A stretch of DNA of 22,014 bases from CAZWHE01 sp964633825 (GTDB lineage: Bacteria > Planctomycetota > B15-G4 > CAYZWU01): assembly GCA_964633825.1 (NCBI GenBank), contig CAZWHE010000060.1:1-22014 (forward strand), written 5' to 3'. The position numbers and the translations under genes were made by a program. The notes under the pieces are model-generated. The model did not search any database. It had not been told where the DNA came from and worked only from the letters and a program-made list of their open reading frames with translations. Each line of letters starts with the position of its first letter. The stretch's first letter is position 1. Shown in pieces: positions 9,138-18,700 of the stretch.

Positions 9138-11291
9138 ATGTTCAAGCCGTGCGTCATCGCCGTTGCCGCTTTCCTGGTCGTCTGCGCAGCTGCTTTTGTC
9201 TTGTTTTATGAACCGGGCGCGAACGGCAGCAAAACAGAAAGCAGTGATCGGCCGCATGATCGGCCTGCCGGCAAGATCGTCGAGGCGCGGATCGATCCCG
9301 AGACGGATGCCTTGGCGAATTCCACCGGCAGGGAGCGCCTTCGGCCGGCAGCGCCCGCCCTCGAGATTTGCGGTCATGTTGTGGCTGCAAGCGGGGAAAG
9401 CCTTTCCGGTATAAGCGCCCACCTCGCGGCAGGAGACGGACGTATCATCGCTTCCGTGTCGAGCGGGAGCGACGGGACCTTCGCCTTGAAAGCCGACGGC
9501 GAGATCCCGGCCATGGAGAGCGGCCGGCCTGCCGTGATCGTCGAGGGAGCGTGGCGGTACCCCGTTGCGGTCCTGATCACCGATCAAATGATCGCTGACC
9601 ACGCCGGTTCGAAGCTCGATCTGGGCGATCTCGACCTTTTGCCGTCCGGCGCTCTCCAACTTGCGGTGAGTGCCGTGGATTTCACTCCCCTGTCACCCGT
9701 GCACCTCGCGTTCCTGGACGAGAAGAACCTTCCGCTCGAGCCCCTCTCTTCGGGCGATTCTCTCACATCGCTCCCCGAGCCGGTCCGGGGCGCCATGGCC
9801 GATCTCGTAAATCCAAGGCCCTTCGCGTTGTTTGAAACGCCCTATCCATTTCATGAGGGAGAGCTCGATTGCATTGTCCCGGCCGGTCTCCTGCGCCTAC
9901 AGGCCTGGAACGACCAGCACCCGCTGGTGGAGTCGGACCTCGTGACCCTGCGCCGCGGCGAAACGACCCGCGTTGCACTCGAGCTCGCAGCAGCCGGTTC
10001 GATTGCCGGAGTCTGCGTCGACCGGCGCGAAACGCCGCTCGAAGGGATTCGGATCCTGGCCCAGCCCGTTCTCCAGGAAGGCCCGGACGACTACACCATA
10101 CTCGATGAGCTCACGTCCCGGGGTGAGAAGGGGACGACCCGGTGCCCGGCCTTCAATGTGAAGACCGATATCAACGGAGCCTTTCGCCTGGCGCCTCTTC
10201 TCGCCGGCCTGAGGTACGAGGTCTGGTGCTCGGACAAGCGCTTCCAGATCGTCGATCTGTCGGCCGAAACCCCGCTGGAGGACTACCTGGTCCCCGTGGG
10301 AACGCAAAAGCTGAAGTTCGTTCTGAAAGGCGTGCCGACTCTGCGGCTCATTCTGTGCAGCGAGGATGGCGGCGATCCGGGCCCGGGCCCCGGAAACGCC
10401 CATGTCAACATTGAAGCGGGTTCCTCCGGGTATACCGAATCCTTTGCGCTGCAAGAGTTCGATTCGACGCTGACCCTGCCGCTGAAGGACCCGATTCCCG
10501 ATGAAGAAGAGGCCTCGATCTCGGTCAGGGTCCGGTGGGGACGGAGCGGGCTGGGCTCGGCCGAGCTCGTGCTGCCTTGGTGCGCCGACAGCGTCTGCGC
10601 CACAGTGCCCATAAGCCCGGGCATTGTTTACGATCTGGGCGCCGTTCCCTTCGTCTTGGCGCAAGTGACCACCCAGTGGAACTGGAATGGGAAGTCCGTT
10701 GTCGATACCGTCCGCCGATGGGGCGACGAGTTCTCGCTTCCCAGGTGGAATTATGCGTCATCCGGTTACACCTACGTTCTAGATCGGGATCCACGATCGG
10801 GACGCTGCTCGATCGTGTCGCGCGACGCGGAGCTCGACTGGGCCGTTTTCTGGGAGAGCGAGTTCAGAGAAGCATTGATCGTGGATGTGAATTTGCAGGA
10901 CGGCGTGTCCAACATTGCGAAGCGGGCAAACCTTTCGAACCCTGGTAAAATCGTCACCAGACCGGACGAGGATTCCGGCTTGCGTCCCGGCGCCGTGATC
11001 AGGGGATTCGTCACGGCACACCATCGGGAAATCTGCGGAGATGCCCGCATCGGCCAGTGGGGCTTCGAGCTCGATACCGCGCCGGGCGCCGAGCCCGTGG
11101 TCTGGCCCCTCAATCCCTGCCGCTACAAGCTCGCGCCCGATCCCTCTGTGACTCTCTGGCGTCCGGAGGGTCTGACCTACACCGTCAAGATTTCCGCCAG
11201 GGACGATGAGAAGGGCTGGTCGTCGCGCAATCTCATCGAAAAGACATTCACCCTGAATGATACATTTGTGATTCCCGTGGCTGTTCCTTGA
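9138..11291 (+). CDS. Membrane-anchored protein with carboxypeptidase-regulatory-like domains
   Basis: This encodes 717 residues. A single hydrophobic segment (about 5-23) after a short N-terminus acts as a signal anchor, or as a signal peptide without an obvious cleavage site. It is followed by a low-complexity polar linker to about residue 72. Residues 76-150 (ALEICGHVVAASGE...GSDGTFALKAD) and 287-370 (GSIAGVCVDRRETPLEGIRI...TDINGAFRLAPLLAGLRYEV) have the strand pattern and 'G.V.D..G.P..G..V / TD..G.F.L..L..G.Y' signature of carboxypeptidase regulatory-like (transthyretin-like) folds. The remainder is beta-rich and unrecognised. No catalytic motif is seen. It is probably an extracytoplasmic structural or binding protein. 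It diverges from the protease operon and converges on the M60-GH31 gene, 64 bases away, with no convincing terminator between them. Confidence 0.72.
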   Translation: MFKPCVIAVAAFLVVCAAAFVLFYEPGANGSKTESSDRPHDRPAGKIVEARIDPETDALANSTGRERLRPAAPALEICGHVVAASGESLSGISAHLAAGDGRIIASVSSGSDGTFALKADGEIPAMESGRPAVIVEGAWRYPVAVLITDQMIADHAGSKLDLGDLDLLPSGALQLAVSAVDFTPLSPVHLAFLDEKNLPLEPLSSGDSLTSLPEPVRGAMADLVNPRPFALFETPYPFHEGELDCIVPAGLLRLQAWNDQHPLVESDLVTLRRGETTRVALELAAAGSIAGVCVDRRETPLEGIRILAQPVLQEGPDDYTILDELTSRGEKGTTRCPAFNVKTDINGAFRLAPLLAGLRYEVWCSDKRFQIVDLSAETPLEDYLVPVGTQKLKFVLKGVPTLRLILCSEDGGDPGPGPGNAHVNIEAGSSGYTESFALQEFDSTLTLPLKDPIPDEEEASISVRVRWGRSGLGSAELVLPWCADSVCATVPISPGIVYDLGAVPFVLAQVTTQWNWNGKSVVDTVRRWGDEFSLPRWNYASSGYTYVLDRDPRSGRCSIVSRDAELDWAVFWESEFREALIVDVNLQDGVSNIAKRANLSNPGKIVTRPDEDSGLRPGAVIRGFVTAHHREICGDARIGQWGFELDTAPGAEPVVWPLNPCRYKLAPDPSVTLWRPEGLTYTVKISARDDEKGWSSRNLIEKTFTLNDTFVIPVAVP

Positions 11292-11355
11292 TTGCACTAT
11301 TGGTGCAGGAGCGGACGGAAGCGCACGCCGGGCGGAGCATCATCCCCCCCTTCGG

Positions 11356-14300
11356 TCATTCCCCCCCAAACTCCCTTCTCTGGAGCGCATCGAGATCGGG
11401 AGGTTCGGCGGCCAGCTCGAGAGATCGGCGATAGAGCTCTTCCAGGTCGCCCAGGTCGATCGAGCTCGCGGCCTTGACGAAGATCGGTATCTTGTAGAGC
11501 GGGCAGTCGAGGCCGAGCCTTTTCGGGCCGCTCTGGACCTCGCCCGTCCAGGCGTCCTTCCATTCTCCGGCAGGCAGGAACATGTCGAAGTTACTTTGGT
11601 TGTTTTGCCAGATGACGCCCACGAGGATCTCTTCGCCGTAGAGGTACTCGTCCCACGATTCATAGGCATCGGCGCTGTCGGGATAAACGAGGAAGAGGGG
11701 GCGCACGATCGGCATCCCTCTTTCGCTCGCTTCCCGGGCAAGGCGGTGCGTGTAATCGATGAGGCGCGTGTGGATCGTTGCATAGAGGCGCCAGATCGCG
11801 ATGAGCTCGGCGTCGTACCCCGGCTCGGCCGGCATGTCCCAGGGCGCCCGGTCGTGGGTGGGGCCCGTCTCCATGATCGGACAGAAGGCGCTGAAGGCGA
11901 GCCAGCGCGCCAGGTTCTCCCGGCTGAACTCCCTGCCCCAGTACCCGCCCGTGTCGGAGCCCCAGAGGGGAAAGCCGATCATGGACGAGCGCTGCAGCGC
12001 GATCAGGGCGGCCCTGAGTCCCCATTCGCCGGCCCGAATGTCGCCCCCCCAGAAGACGCCGTACTTCTGGCTTCCCCTGTACGCGGCGCGCGGCATGAGA
12101 ACGAAATCGTCGCCGCGGAGCCTCTTCATCACATCGTGCACGGCCTTGACGTAGAGGCGCGGATAATCGTTGTGCGCCTCGGCCGCGGTCCTGCCGTCGT
12201 GAAGAACGATGGCGGGATCAAAAGGCACGATCTCGTCGCACCGGTCGAGCTTGAACCCGGCCGTGCCCATCTTGGCGACCTTCTCGATATGGTCGCCCCA
12301 CCATCGGACGGCGGCCGGATTGGTCAAGTCGATGAGGGCCGGCTCTTTGGTCTCGCGGGCCGCGGGCCCCGGCGTCGTTGGAAGAAGGAAACCGCTCTCA
12401 TGGGCTTCGCGCACCATGTCGCCCATGATCCAGGGTGCGATCCAGAGGAGAAAGCGAACGTCGTGCTTCGAGAGCCAGGCGATCATGCCTTCCGGATCGG
12501 GAAAGCGAATCCGGTCCCATTCGAAGTCGCTGTATCCCATGGGGCCCGCGGCCCAGGGGCGGTCGACCCAGTAGACGCCGAAGGGGATGTCGAGGGCCTT
12601 CATCATGAGCACGTCCTCGACGACCATCGAGTTGTAGGGGCTCCTGTTCGGAGTCCCCTCGTAGAAGGTCTCCTTCTGCGTGTGGTTGTCGCGCCACCGC
12701 CAGTGGGAGAACGTCCACCTGGGAGGCACGATCGCCGGCCCGGTGAGAAGGGCGTGCTTCGAGACGACGTCAAGCGCCGTCGGTCCCGGGATCATGTCGA
12801 GCTCGAGCGACGGCCCGGCAAAGGCGAAGGTCACGCGGTCGCTCTCTCGGGCAGCCATGTCGTATTCCCCGGGCCAGGTCCCTTTCACCGAGACGCCGTA
12901 CCCGGCGGAAGAGAAGTGGAACGGCGTGTAGATGCCGAGGGTGGGCTTGACGAGCATGGAGACCTTCCGGCCCCTGATGTCGAGGGCTTCCTCGATCCCG
13001 TCCCTCCAGGAGAACTCCTGGGCGCCGTCCACAACGCGCTCCATCAGCCCGTAGTACCGCTCTTCCGGAGGAGCGAGGAAGACGGCGCCGAGCTTGCCGA
13101 CTCCTTCCAACGGCGTCACGCTGAAACTCAGCGAGACCGTCTCCTTCCCGCCCGGCGCGATGGCGACTGAGGCGCGGCGGCCGTCGGTCGTGGCGTACTC
13201 GGCCTCGAACCGGTTCTTCTCGCGGGTTATCGACAGCGGAGGCCCGGTCAGCGTCTGTCTCCCTGCGCTGGTCTCGAAAAAGAGGGCCGGCCCTTCCTTC
13301 GACAGAAGCGATGAAGTGATTTCCCACTCGATCTGGGTGAAGGAGACGGCAAAGGGCTCGGTCAAGATCAGGGCGGACCATGTCTCGGTGGAAATGCGGG
13401 CCAGGCTCTCGGGAAGCCACTCGTCGAGGGCCGCGACCGATTGGCGCGCCTCCCCGGAGACGGGCACGCCCCATATCTCGAAGAAGGGGCCGAGGTTCCG
13501 GCCGACCGCCCGCGAGAGGCTGACGAGCCACTGGTCGCGCTTCTCCCAGTCCGTTTTGGGGAGCTCTTCGGCGGGCATGTCGCGGTACTGGGCGAAGGCT
13601 TTTTTGAATGGTTCCCAGCCGAAGACCTCCTGCACCTGGACATACATGCCGAGGGCGAGGAAGGGATCTCTCTTCCATTTCTCGAAGGGCGCCCCCTCGA
13701 TGATGTGGCGCCGGACGCGCGGCAGGGTCCCGCGGGCCGCGTAGGCTTCGGCCGGGTTGATGCCGCAGGCCCTGTCCATCACGTAGAGGGTGAAGAGGTT
13801 GCATGTGACCTCGCCCGTTCCGCCGAAGGTCCACGCCGCCTGCTGGTGGTTGTGGCCGAGCTCGTGCCAGAGCCCCCAGACGCCGCCGTGTCCTTCCGTG
13901 AGAAGGGCTTCTTTATCAGTCACCACGGGGGGCATGTCGAGGTGCATCATGATCGGGTAGCCCGAGTGCATGTAGCCCGCGCTGATCTGGGTGTCGCAGA
14001 CCATCCTCTCGGGCCGGCGGGGAAGGGGGCGCGCGCCGAGCTCGGCGTAGCAGTCGAGCACCTCGTCCCAGAACTCGAGGAGCGAAACAGGGTCGTCGAG
14101 CCCGCGCACCGCCGTGGAGGGGAGGGTGAGAATGATCTTTGATGTTTCGAGCTCGGCCCATGGCGCGGGATGACGGCGGATCGATTTCAACCATTTCTCG
14201 GGCTCGGTTGTTCCAAGAACGAACCGCGGCGCGTGAACCGCCCTGTGGAGGGTGACGCGGAGCTTTCCTTCCGGGAGTCCGTGTGGAATTTCGATGTAGA

Positions 14301-15579
14301 TCAGGCCGCCGTGGGGGGCGGCGATCTTGGTGCGTTTGTTTTCCAGGCGATATCTCCTGCTCACGTCGGGGTGGCGCTTCCATGTCGCCTTGTCCCAGAG
14401 CCGGTCGCTGTGGCACCCGATCCGGGCGAAGAGCCCGGCCGTGGTCCACTCCTCGGGAATGTCGATGGAGACGACCTTTCCCGCGGGAGCGTAGTAGCCG
14501 GTGGACGCCCACCCGGGCACGGAAGGATCAAGGGCGACCCGGCCGGTCACGCGCGGAGCGTTGGCGGGCACGGCGCCTGGAAAGAGATCGCACCCGGGCT
14601 CGGCCGCGATCTCTTCAAAGGGGAGGCGCTTGTTCTCCTCGTGCCTGAGGGTAACGGCGAGCCGGGAGACGGCGTCCTTGTCCGAAAGGGGGTAGAGGCT
14701 TTTGGCGTCCCGCTCTGAGAGCCAGCGCCTCAGGCGGGGAAGGAAGAGCGTGTCCTCTGTTGGGATCGAACGGATCGTCGAGGTGAGTATGCCGCTGACC
14801 TGTTTCAGGTCGTGCTCCTTTTCTTCCATCAGAAGTGAGAGAGCTTCTCCGCCGTGGCAGAGGCGCAGCATCTCTTTATCGATCGGCGAAGAGACGGGGA
14901 CGATCCGATCGATGTAACCGTCGGCCCAGACGATTCCGACGGGGGCCAGAAGCCTGTTCCCGGGGTGATCGGTGAGAAGTTTCTTTTTCGGGTTGAGCTG
15001 CTGCCATCCCCAGCCGAGTCCGGCGATGCAGAGGCTGCCCCCGCGGCGCACGAAAGCGCGTAGCTTGTCGAATTCGTCTCTGATGTCGTGCGCCTGGACG
15101 AAGAGCACCTTCGCGCCGGAGAGTGCGCGGCCCGGGCTTTCGGCAACGGACTGTTCCACTTTCAGTCCCTGTTTCTTCAGAAAGTCCGCCATCCCGTCGG
15201 CGTGCCAGGTGACGACGGCGGGCTTTCTCTTTCCCTTTGCGAGCCAGGAGAGGGCGTTCAGCACGAGCCGTCCCGTCTCGCCCGTTTCCATGGACCCGAA
15301 GTAGCCCGTGTGGCCGAAGGCAACAACGCGGCCCCGGCCGTGGCGGGCCGCCGCGACCACGGCGTGACGGGAGCCGCCCCTTGTCTCGCCGGCGACAACG
15401 GCGAAGACATCGTCACCGAAGAGCGCGAAGGGTCCCGGAATCCCCGGTTTTGCAATCGAGGTCACGCCGTCGAGCAGGATCCGCAGATCCTCTTCGTCCC
15501 CATCGACGGGGCCGGAGAGTAGACCTCCGGCAAGGAGAAGGGTGAGCGCGGCACAGGTGAATCCTCTTCTTGTCTTCAT
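11356..15579 (-). CDS. Exported fusion of an M60-like metallopeptidase and a GH31 glycosidase
   Basis: This encodes 1407 residues. A signal peptide (1-27) is followed by an amidotransferase-like domain (about 30-245; AKVLFVQAHD, RRGGSLCIAGLGWGWQQLNP). The same kind of domain precedes M60 peptidases in the TCAF group. Residues about 370-745 are M60-like: HELGH at 572-576 with the third zinc ligand Glu590 in FGGTGE fits the family pattern of HExGH followed by a distant Glu. Residues about 750-950 form the N-terminal beta-sandwich of GH31. The barrel (about 950-1265) has the nucleophile Asp1112 in GFKLDRCDE, the acid/base Asp1180 in FWGGDIRAGEW (68 residues later, normal GH31 spacing), and GSDTGGY at 1207-1213. 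A C-terminal beta-sandwich follows. Both active sites look intact. The likely target is a glycoprotein, with peptide and sugar cut by one chain; the exact sugar is unknown. GAGG precedes the ATG. The reading frame is unbroken across the junction, so this is not an assembly artefact by frame. Confidence 0.9.
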   Translation of the reverse strand: MKTRRGFTCAALTLLLAGGLLSGPVDGDEEDLRILLDGVTSIAKPGIPGPFALFGDDVFAVVAGETRGGSRHAVVAAARHGRGRVVAFGHTGYFGSMETGETGRLVLNALSWLAKGKRKPAVVTWHADGMADFLKKQGLKVEQSVAESPGRALSGAKVLFVQAHDIRDEFDKLRAFVRRGGSLCIAGLGWGWQQLNPKKKLLTDHPGNRLLAPVGIVWADGYIDRIVPVSSPIDKEMLRLCHGGEALSLLMEEKEHDLKQVSGILTSTIRSIPTEDTLFLPRLRRWLSERDAKSLYPLSDKDAVSRLAVTLRHEENKRLPFEEIAAEPGCDLFPGAVPANAPRVTGRVALDPSVPGWASTGYYAPAGKVVSIDIPEEWTTAGLFARIGCHSDRLWDKATWKRHPDVSRRYRLENKRTKIAAPHGGLIYIEIPHGLPEGKLRVTLHRAVHAPRFVLGTTEPEKWLKSIRRHPAPWAELETSKIILTLPSTAVRGLDDPVSLLEFWDEVLDCYAELGARPLPRRPERMVCDTQISAGYMHSGYPIMMHLDMPPVVTDKEALLTEGHGGVWGLWHELGHNHQQAAWTFGGTGEVTCNLFTLYVMDRACGINPAEAYAARGTLPRVRRHIIEGAPFEKWKRDPFLALGMYVQVQEVFGWEPFKKAFAQYRDMPAEELPKTDWEKRDQWLVSLSRAVGRNLGPFFEIWGVPVSGEARQSVAALDEWLPESLARISTETWSALILTEPFAVSFTQIEWEITSSLLSKEGPALFFETSAGRQTLTGPPLSITREKNRFEAEYATTDGRRASVAIAPGGKETVSLSFSVTPLEGVGKLGAVFLAPPEERYYGLMERVVDGAQEFSWRDGIEEALDIRGRKVSMLVKPTLGIYTPFHFSSAGYGVSVKGTWPGEYDMAARESDRVTFAFAGPSLELDMIPGPTALDVVSKHALLTGPAIVPPRWTFSHWRWRDNHTQKETFYEGTPNRSPYNSMVVEDVLMMKALDIPFGVYWVDRPWAAGPMGYSDFEWDRIRFPDPEGMIAWLSKHDVRFLLWIAPWIMGDMVREAHESGFLLPTTPGPAARETKEPALIDLTNPAAVRWWGDHIEKVAKMGTAGFKLDRCDEIVPFDPAIVLHDGRTAAEAHNDYPRLYVKAVHDVMKRLRGDDFVLMPRAAYRGSQKYGVFWGGDIRAGEWGLRAALIALQRSSMIGFPLWGSDTGGYWGREFSRENLARWLAFSAFCPIMETGPTHDRAPWDMPAEPGYDAELIAIWRLYATIHTRLIDYTHRLAREASERGMPIVRPLFLVYPDSADAYESWDEYLYGEEILVGVIWQNNQSNFDMFLPAGEWKDAWTGEVQSGPKRLGLDCPLYKIPIFVKAASSIDLGDLEELYRRSLELAAEPPDLDALQRREFGGE

Positions 15580-15582
15580 CTA

Positions 15583-15612
15583 AACCTCAATGTTTTATGC
15601 AAAGTTGAGGTT
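15583..15612. repeat. 8-bp perfect inverted repeat at the divergent start region
   Basis: AACCTCAA (15583-15590) and TTGAGGTT (15605-15612) form a perfect inverted repeat separated by 14 bases. The left arm, read on the minus strand, contains the GAGG ribosome binding site just upstream of the M60-GH31 start at 15579. The arrangement suits an operator for a dimeric regulator or a 5'-leader hairpin that hides the binding site, but it may also be chance. The rest of the 151-base spacer (15580-15730) shows no clear promoter. Confidence 0.4.
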
Positions 15613-15730
15613 ACCGATCATGGCTCCGGTCAGGCTCTGCGTCAAAGCCAAATCCGCGCCAGGGCCGGATCCTTGTTTTTACGGAACCAAAAGGGTGGAG
15701 AAATGGTGCTTCTGGCCGTATCCTTGGTGC

Positions 15731-18700
15731 ATGAAAGAAATCTTGTGGAAAATTTTCAAGAAGCTCCCCCTGATCCTGGCCGTTCTCGTTGCACCGGCCA
15801 CGATTTACATCGTTGTCACACACCAGCCCTATCTCCAGAAGCTCCTCGATTTTTCTTCTCGATCCCAGCCGAAGGAAGAACCAAACCGAAAAGAGAGCAC
15901 GCCAAAGATCGCGACGCTCTCCGGAGAGCCGGACCCGGAAGAAGGAGCGGTTTCCGGGGAAGAAGCCGTGGCTTCCGGGGATGGGGCCGCGGCGGATCTT
16001 GTCCCTGAATCATTCCCCCTTGTCGAATCGGACGGAACAGAATCTGCGGCCGGTTTGGCCGGCAGCATTGCCGGGACGGATCCTGTTGCCGGCATGGTCC
16101 GGGATGACGGAAGCGGCGTGCTTCCGGACGCGGGCCGGGCCGTCGACTGGGATGCCGAAGCCGCGAAATGCACAACGGCCGGCGACTTCATCAGCCTCGC
16201 TGAAAGAGCCGTTGCCGCCGGCCGGAGCGATCTTGCCGAGAAGTTCTACCTGAGGGCCCTCTTCCTCGATCCCGGCAATGCCGTGGCCAACGAGGCGGTG
16301 GGCAATGTCCGGTTCGACCCGGCCGTGCATCTCGAAGATTTCGAGCGCTTCGAGGGAAAGCAGCTCGCCGGCGCCCTGATCCCGTTCCGGGAGCGAAAGG
16401 GGAAGTGGATCCTGTCGGGCGAGCTTGCCAGGCTCCGAAAAGAGTGGAGCAGGGTCAAGGCCTCCCTCACCGCCGAGCTCGAGCGGCGCGAGAGCGATCC
16501 CCACGAAGAGCTGAGGCGCCGGACGCTGCGCCGGCTCATGAGGGCCAAGGATTTCGCCAAGCTCATCAAGGAAAACACGATCACTTTCCGTTACCCCTAT
16601 TTCTTTTTTATCGAGAGCGGATCTGAAGAGGACGTGGAGCGGGCTGCGGCTTTCGCCGAAGTTCTGGGAGCCGACCTCGATCATCTCCTCGACGGGTTTG
16701 AAAAGCTCTGCCCTGCGGAACGCGAAGACGCCGCGGGACGCGAATCCGCCGACAGCGACGAGGTCTTTTTCATCTGGATCGATACGGATAAGGAAAAATC
16801 GGACCAGCACGGCCGGAGCCGGATGCTGATCGCTTCTCTCCCGGAGAAGCTCGATGATTACGCCGGCTCCGAGAAGGTCCGCCGGTCTCTGGCGCGTTCA
16901 TTCGGCAGGATGATCGTGAAAGAAAAATGCAGCGCCCCGAGCTTTCCCGAGATGTGGCTCTTCGAAGGGACGGCGCTCCTCCTGGCGGCTGGAAAGGGTT
17001 TCGACGGGAAAGGCCGGCTCCGCCTGAACGGGGAGGGGAGCGAGCACGACGAGCGCTTCACAGCGTGGATCAAGGCCAACCGGGGCGCCTGGCCGATCCC
17101 GCTCGAAAGGCTCGTCGCCTACTCGACGCTCGACGAGCTCTGGAAGGACGTTCTTGTCAGATGCTCGGGGCTTGAGAAGGGCGAGAAGGAAGAAGAGTTC
17201 AGGTGCGCCCTCGCCGCGTGCCGGCTCTTCTGTCATTACCTCTCCCGGAAAGAGGGGGGCGGTCCTTTCAGGAAGTACCTGGATGCGCGGCTTGCCGGAA
17301 AAAACATCCCCAACGGCATGGAATCCCTTCTCGGGAGCTCGTCCTTCGTGGAGGTGGAGCGGGAGATGGTCAAGGCCTATCTCCTTCCCTCGGTCGAGGT
17401 GACTTATGCGCCTCCCAAGCCGGGGCGTGTCCTGGATGAAGCCGATATTTTCAAGGACATCAACGCGCTGCTCGATTTCATCAAGGCGAACCCCAACAGC
17501 CCGGACCTCGATTTCAAGAAGATCGAGCTCGCCGACTGCTATTTCAAGGCCGGCCGGTCTCTCGGCAGCGGGCTCGAGGGCCTGGACGATCAGGCGGTCG
17601 GCAAGGCGCGGAAAACCGAGGTCGACGGCTATTTCAAGGCCTCTGTCGAGCTGTACGGTGCGGCCGCTCAGTTATTCGGAAAGCAGGCCGAGAAGTGCCG
17701 CCTCAAGAAGCAGGCCGAGTCGGCCGACCAGTGGGAAAGGGAGAAGTGCCGGCTGAGGCTGAAAACCGGGATCGCCTACATGTTCTGGAAGGAGATCGAA
17801 GAAGACGCGGCTCTCCGAAAGGGCCTGCTCGAAAAAGCGCTCGATCATCTTTACGGCTCCATGATCGAGGCGCCGGCCGACGATCCCGGCCTCCTCTGGG
17901 CATGGTTCTATGCCCATCTCGCCTCGACCGAGCTGGAGCGCAGCGTCGAAGCGGCGGCCTTCATGGATGCCGCCATCGGCGGCGATCTCGTCGACATGGG
18001 CCAAACCCTCTCCTCCGCTTCGGAGGCGCCCTGGCTCGTGGCCGATCCCATCGAGGCCTTCTGTCTGAGCCTGGCCGGGAAGCACAACAGCATGGAGGAG
18101 TGGGGGAAGACAGTGGACGCCGTCGAGCTCTATTTCAAGAGCTGCCGGGCGGCGAAAGCGCAGCCCGGCCCCCTGGGCGAAGAGCTCCGCCTCGAACATT
18201 ACAAGGCCGCCGTCCGCGCGGGCGGGATCGCGAAGGGGGGAAAGATTCTCGTCGAAGCGGCCCGGCGGAACCGGGGCAACAGGATCGGCCGCATGGCGAT
18301 CCCGCTGCTCGAGGACCTGATCGATCGGTGTACCCTTGCAAGGGAAAAAAGGAAGAAGCAGTACACCATTCTACCCGAGGCCATTCTCTGTCTCGCCCAC
18401 GAGTACAGGATGGCCCGGAGGCACGCAGACGCCGTCGAGCAGTACGACCGCTTCCTCCAATCGGGGTCCACGACAAAGTCGCGCCGGTTCGTAGAGAAAA
18501 AGAAGGACGAGGCCCTCCAGTGCCAGGGGCTCTGCTACAGGTCCCTTCTCGAAGAGGCCCGCGCGTCGGGCGACAAGCCGGGCGCGGCGCGCGCCGAAAG
18601 CAGGCTCGCTTCCCTCGGCGTTGGTTCGGCCTCCCTTCCGGCCGGCCTCGAAACTCCGGCGCCCAGCCGGGACGCGGCCTTTCCCCCTGTGGGGATTTTC

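Noticed and set aside
11292..11355. Terminator between the convergent genes ending at 11291 and 11356
   Set aside because: Only a weak 5-bp stem (TGCAC/GTGCA at about 11295-11309) without a T-run on either strand.
11596..13170. Long plus-strand open frame opposite the GH31 half
   Set aside because: Composition is of the antisense type (Arg/Gly/Asp/Val-rich) with no motifs. The minus-strand frame carries conserved catalytic residues throughout.
15590..15730. Upstream extension of the toroid protein to an earlier ATG
   Set aside because: The extension is Cys/Trp-rich and atypical, and it would bury the transmembrane anchor 50 or more residues in. ATG 15620 does have GAGG upstream, so it is not fully excluded.
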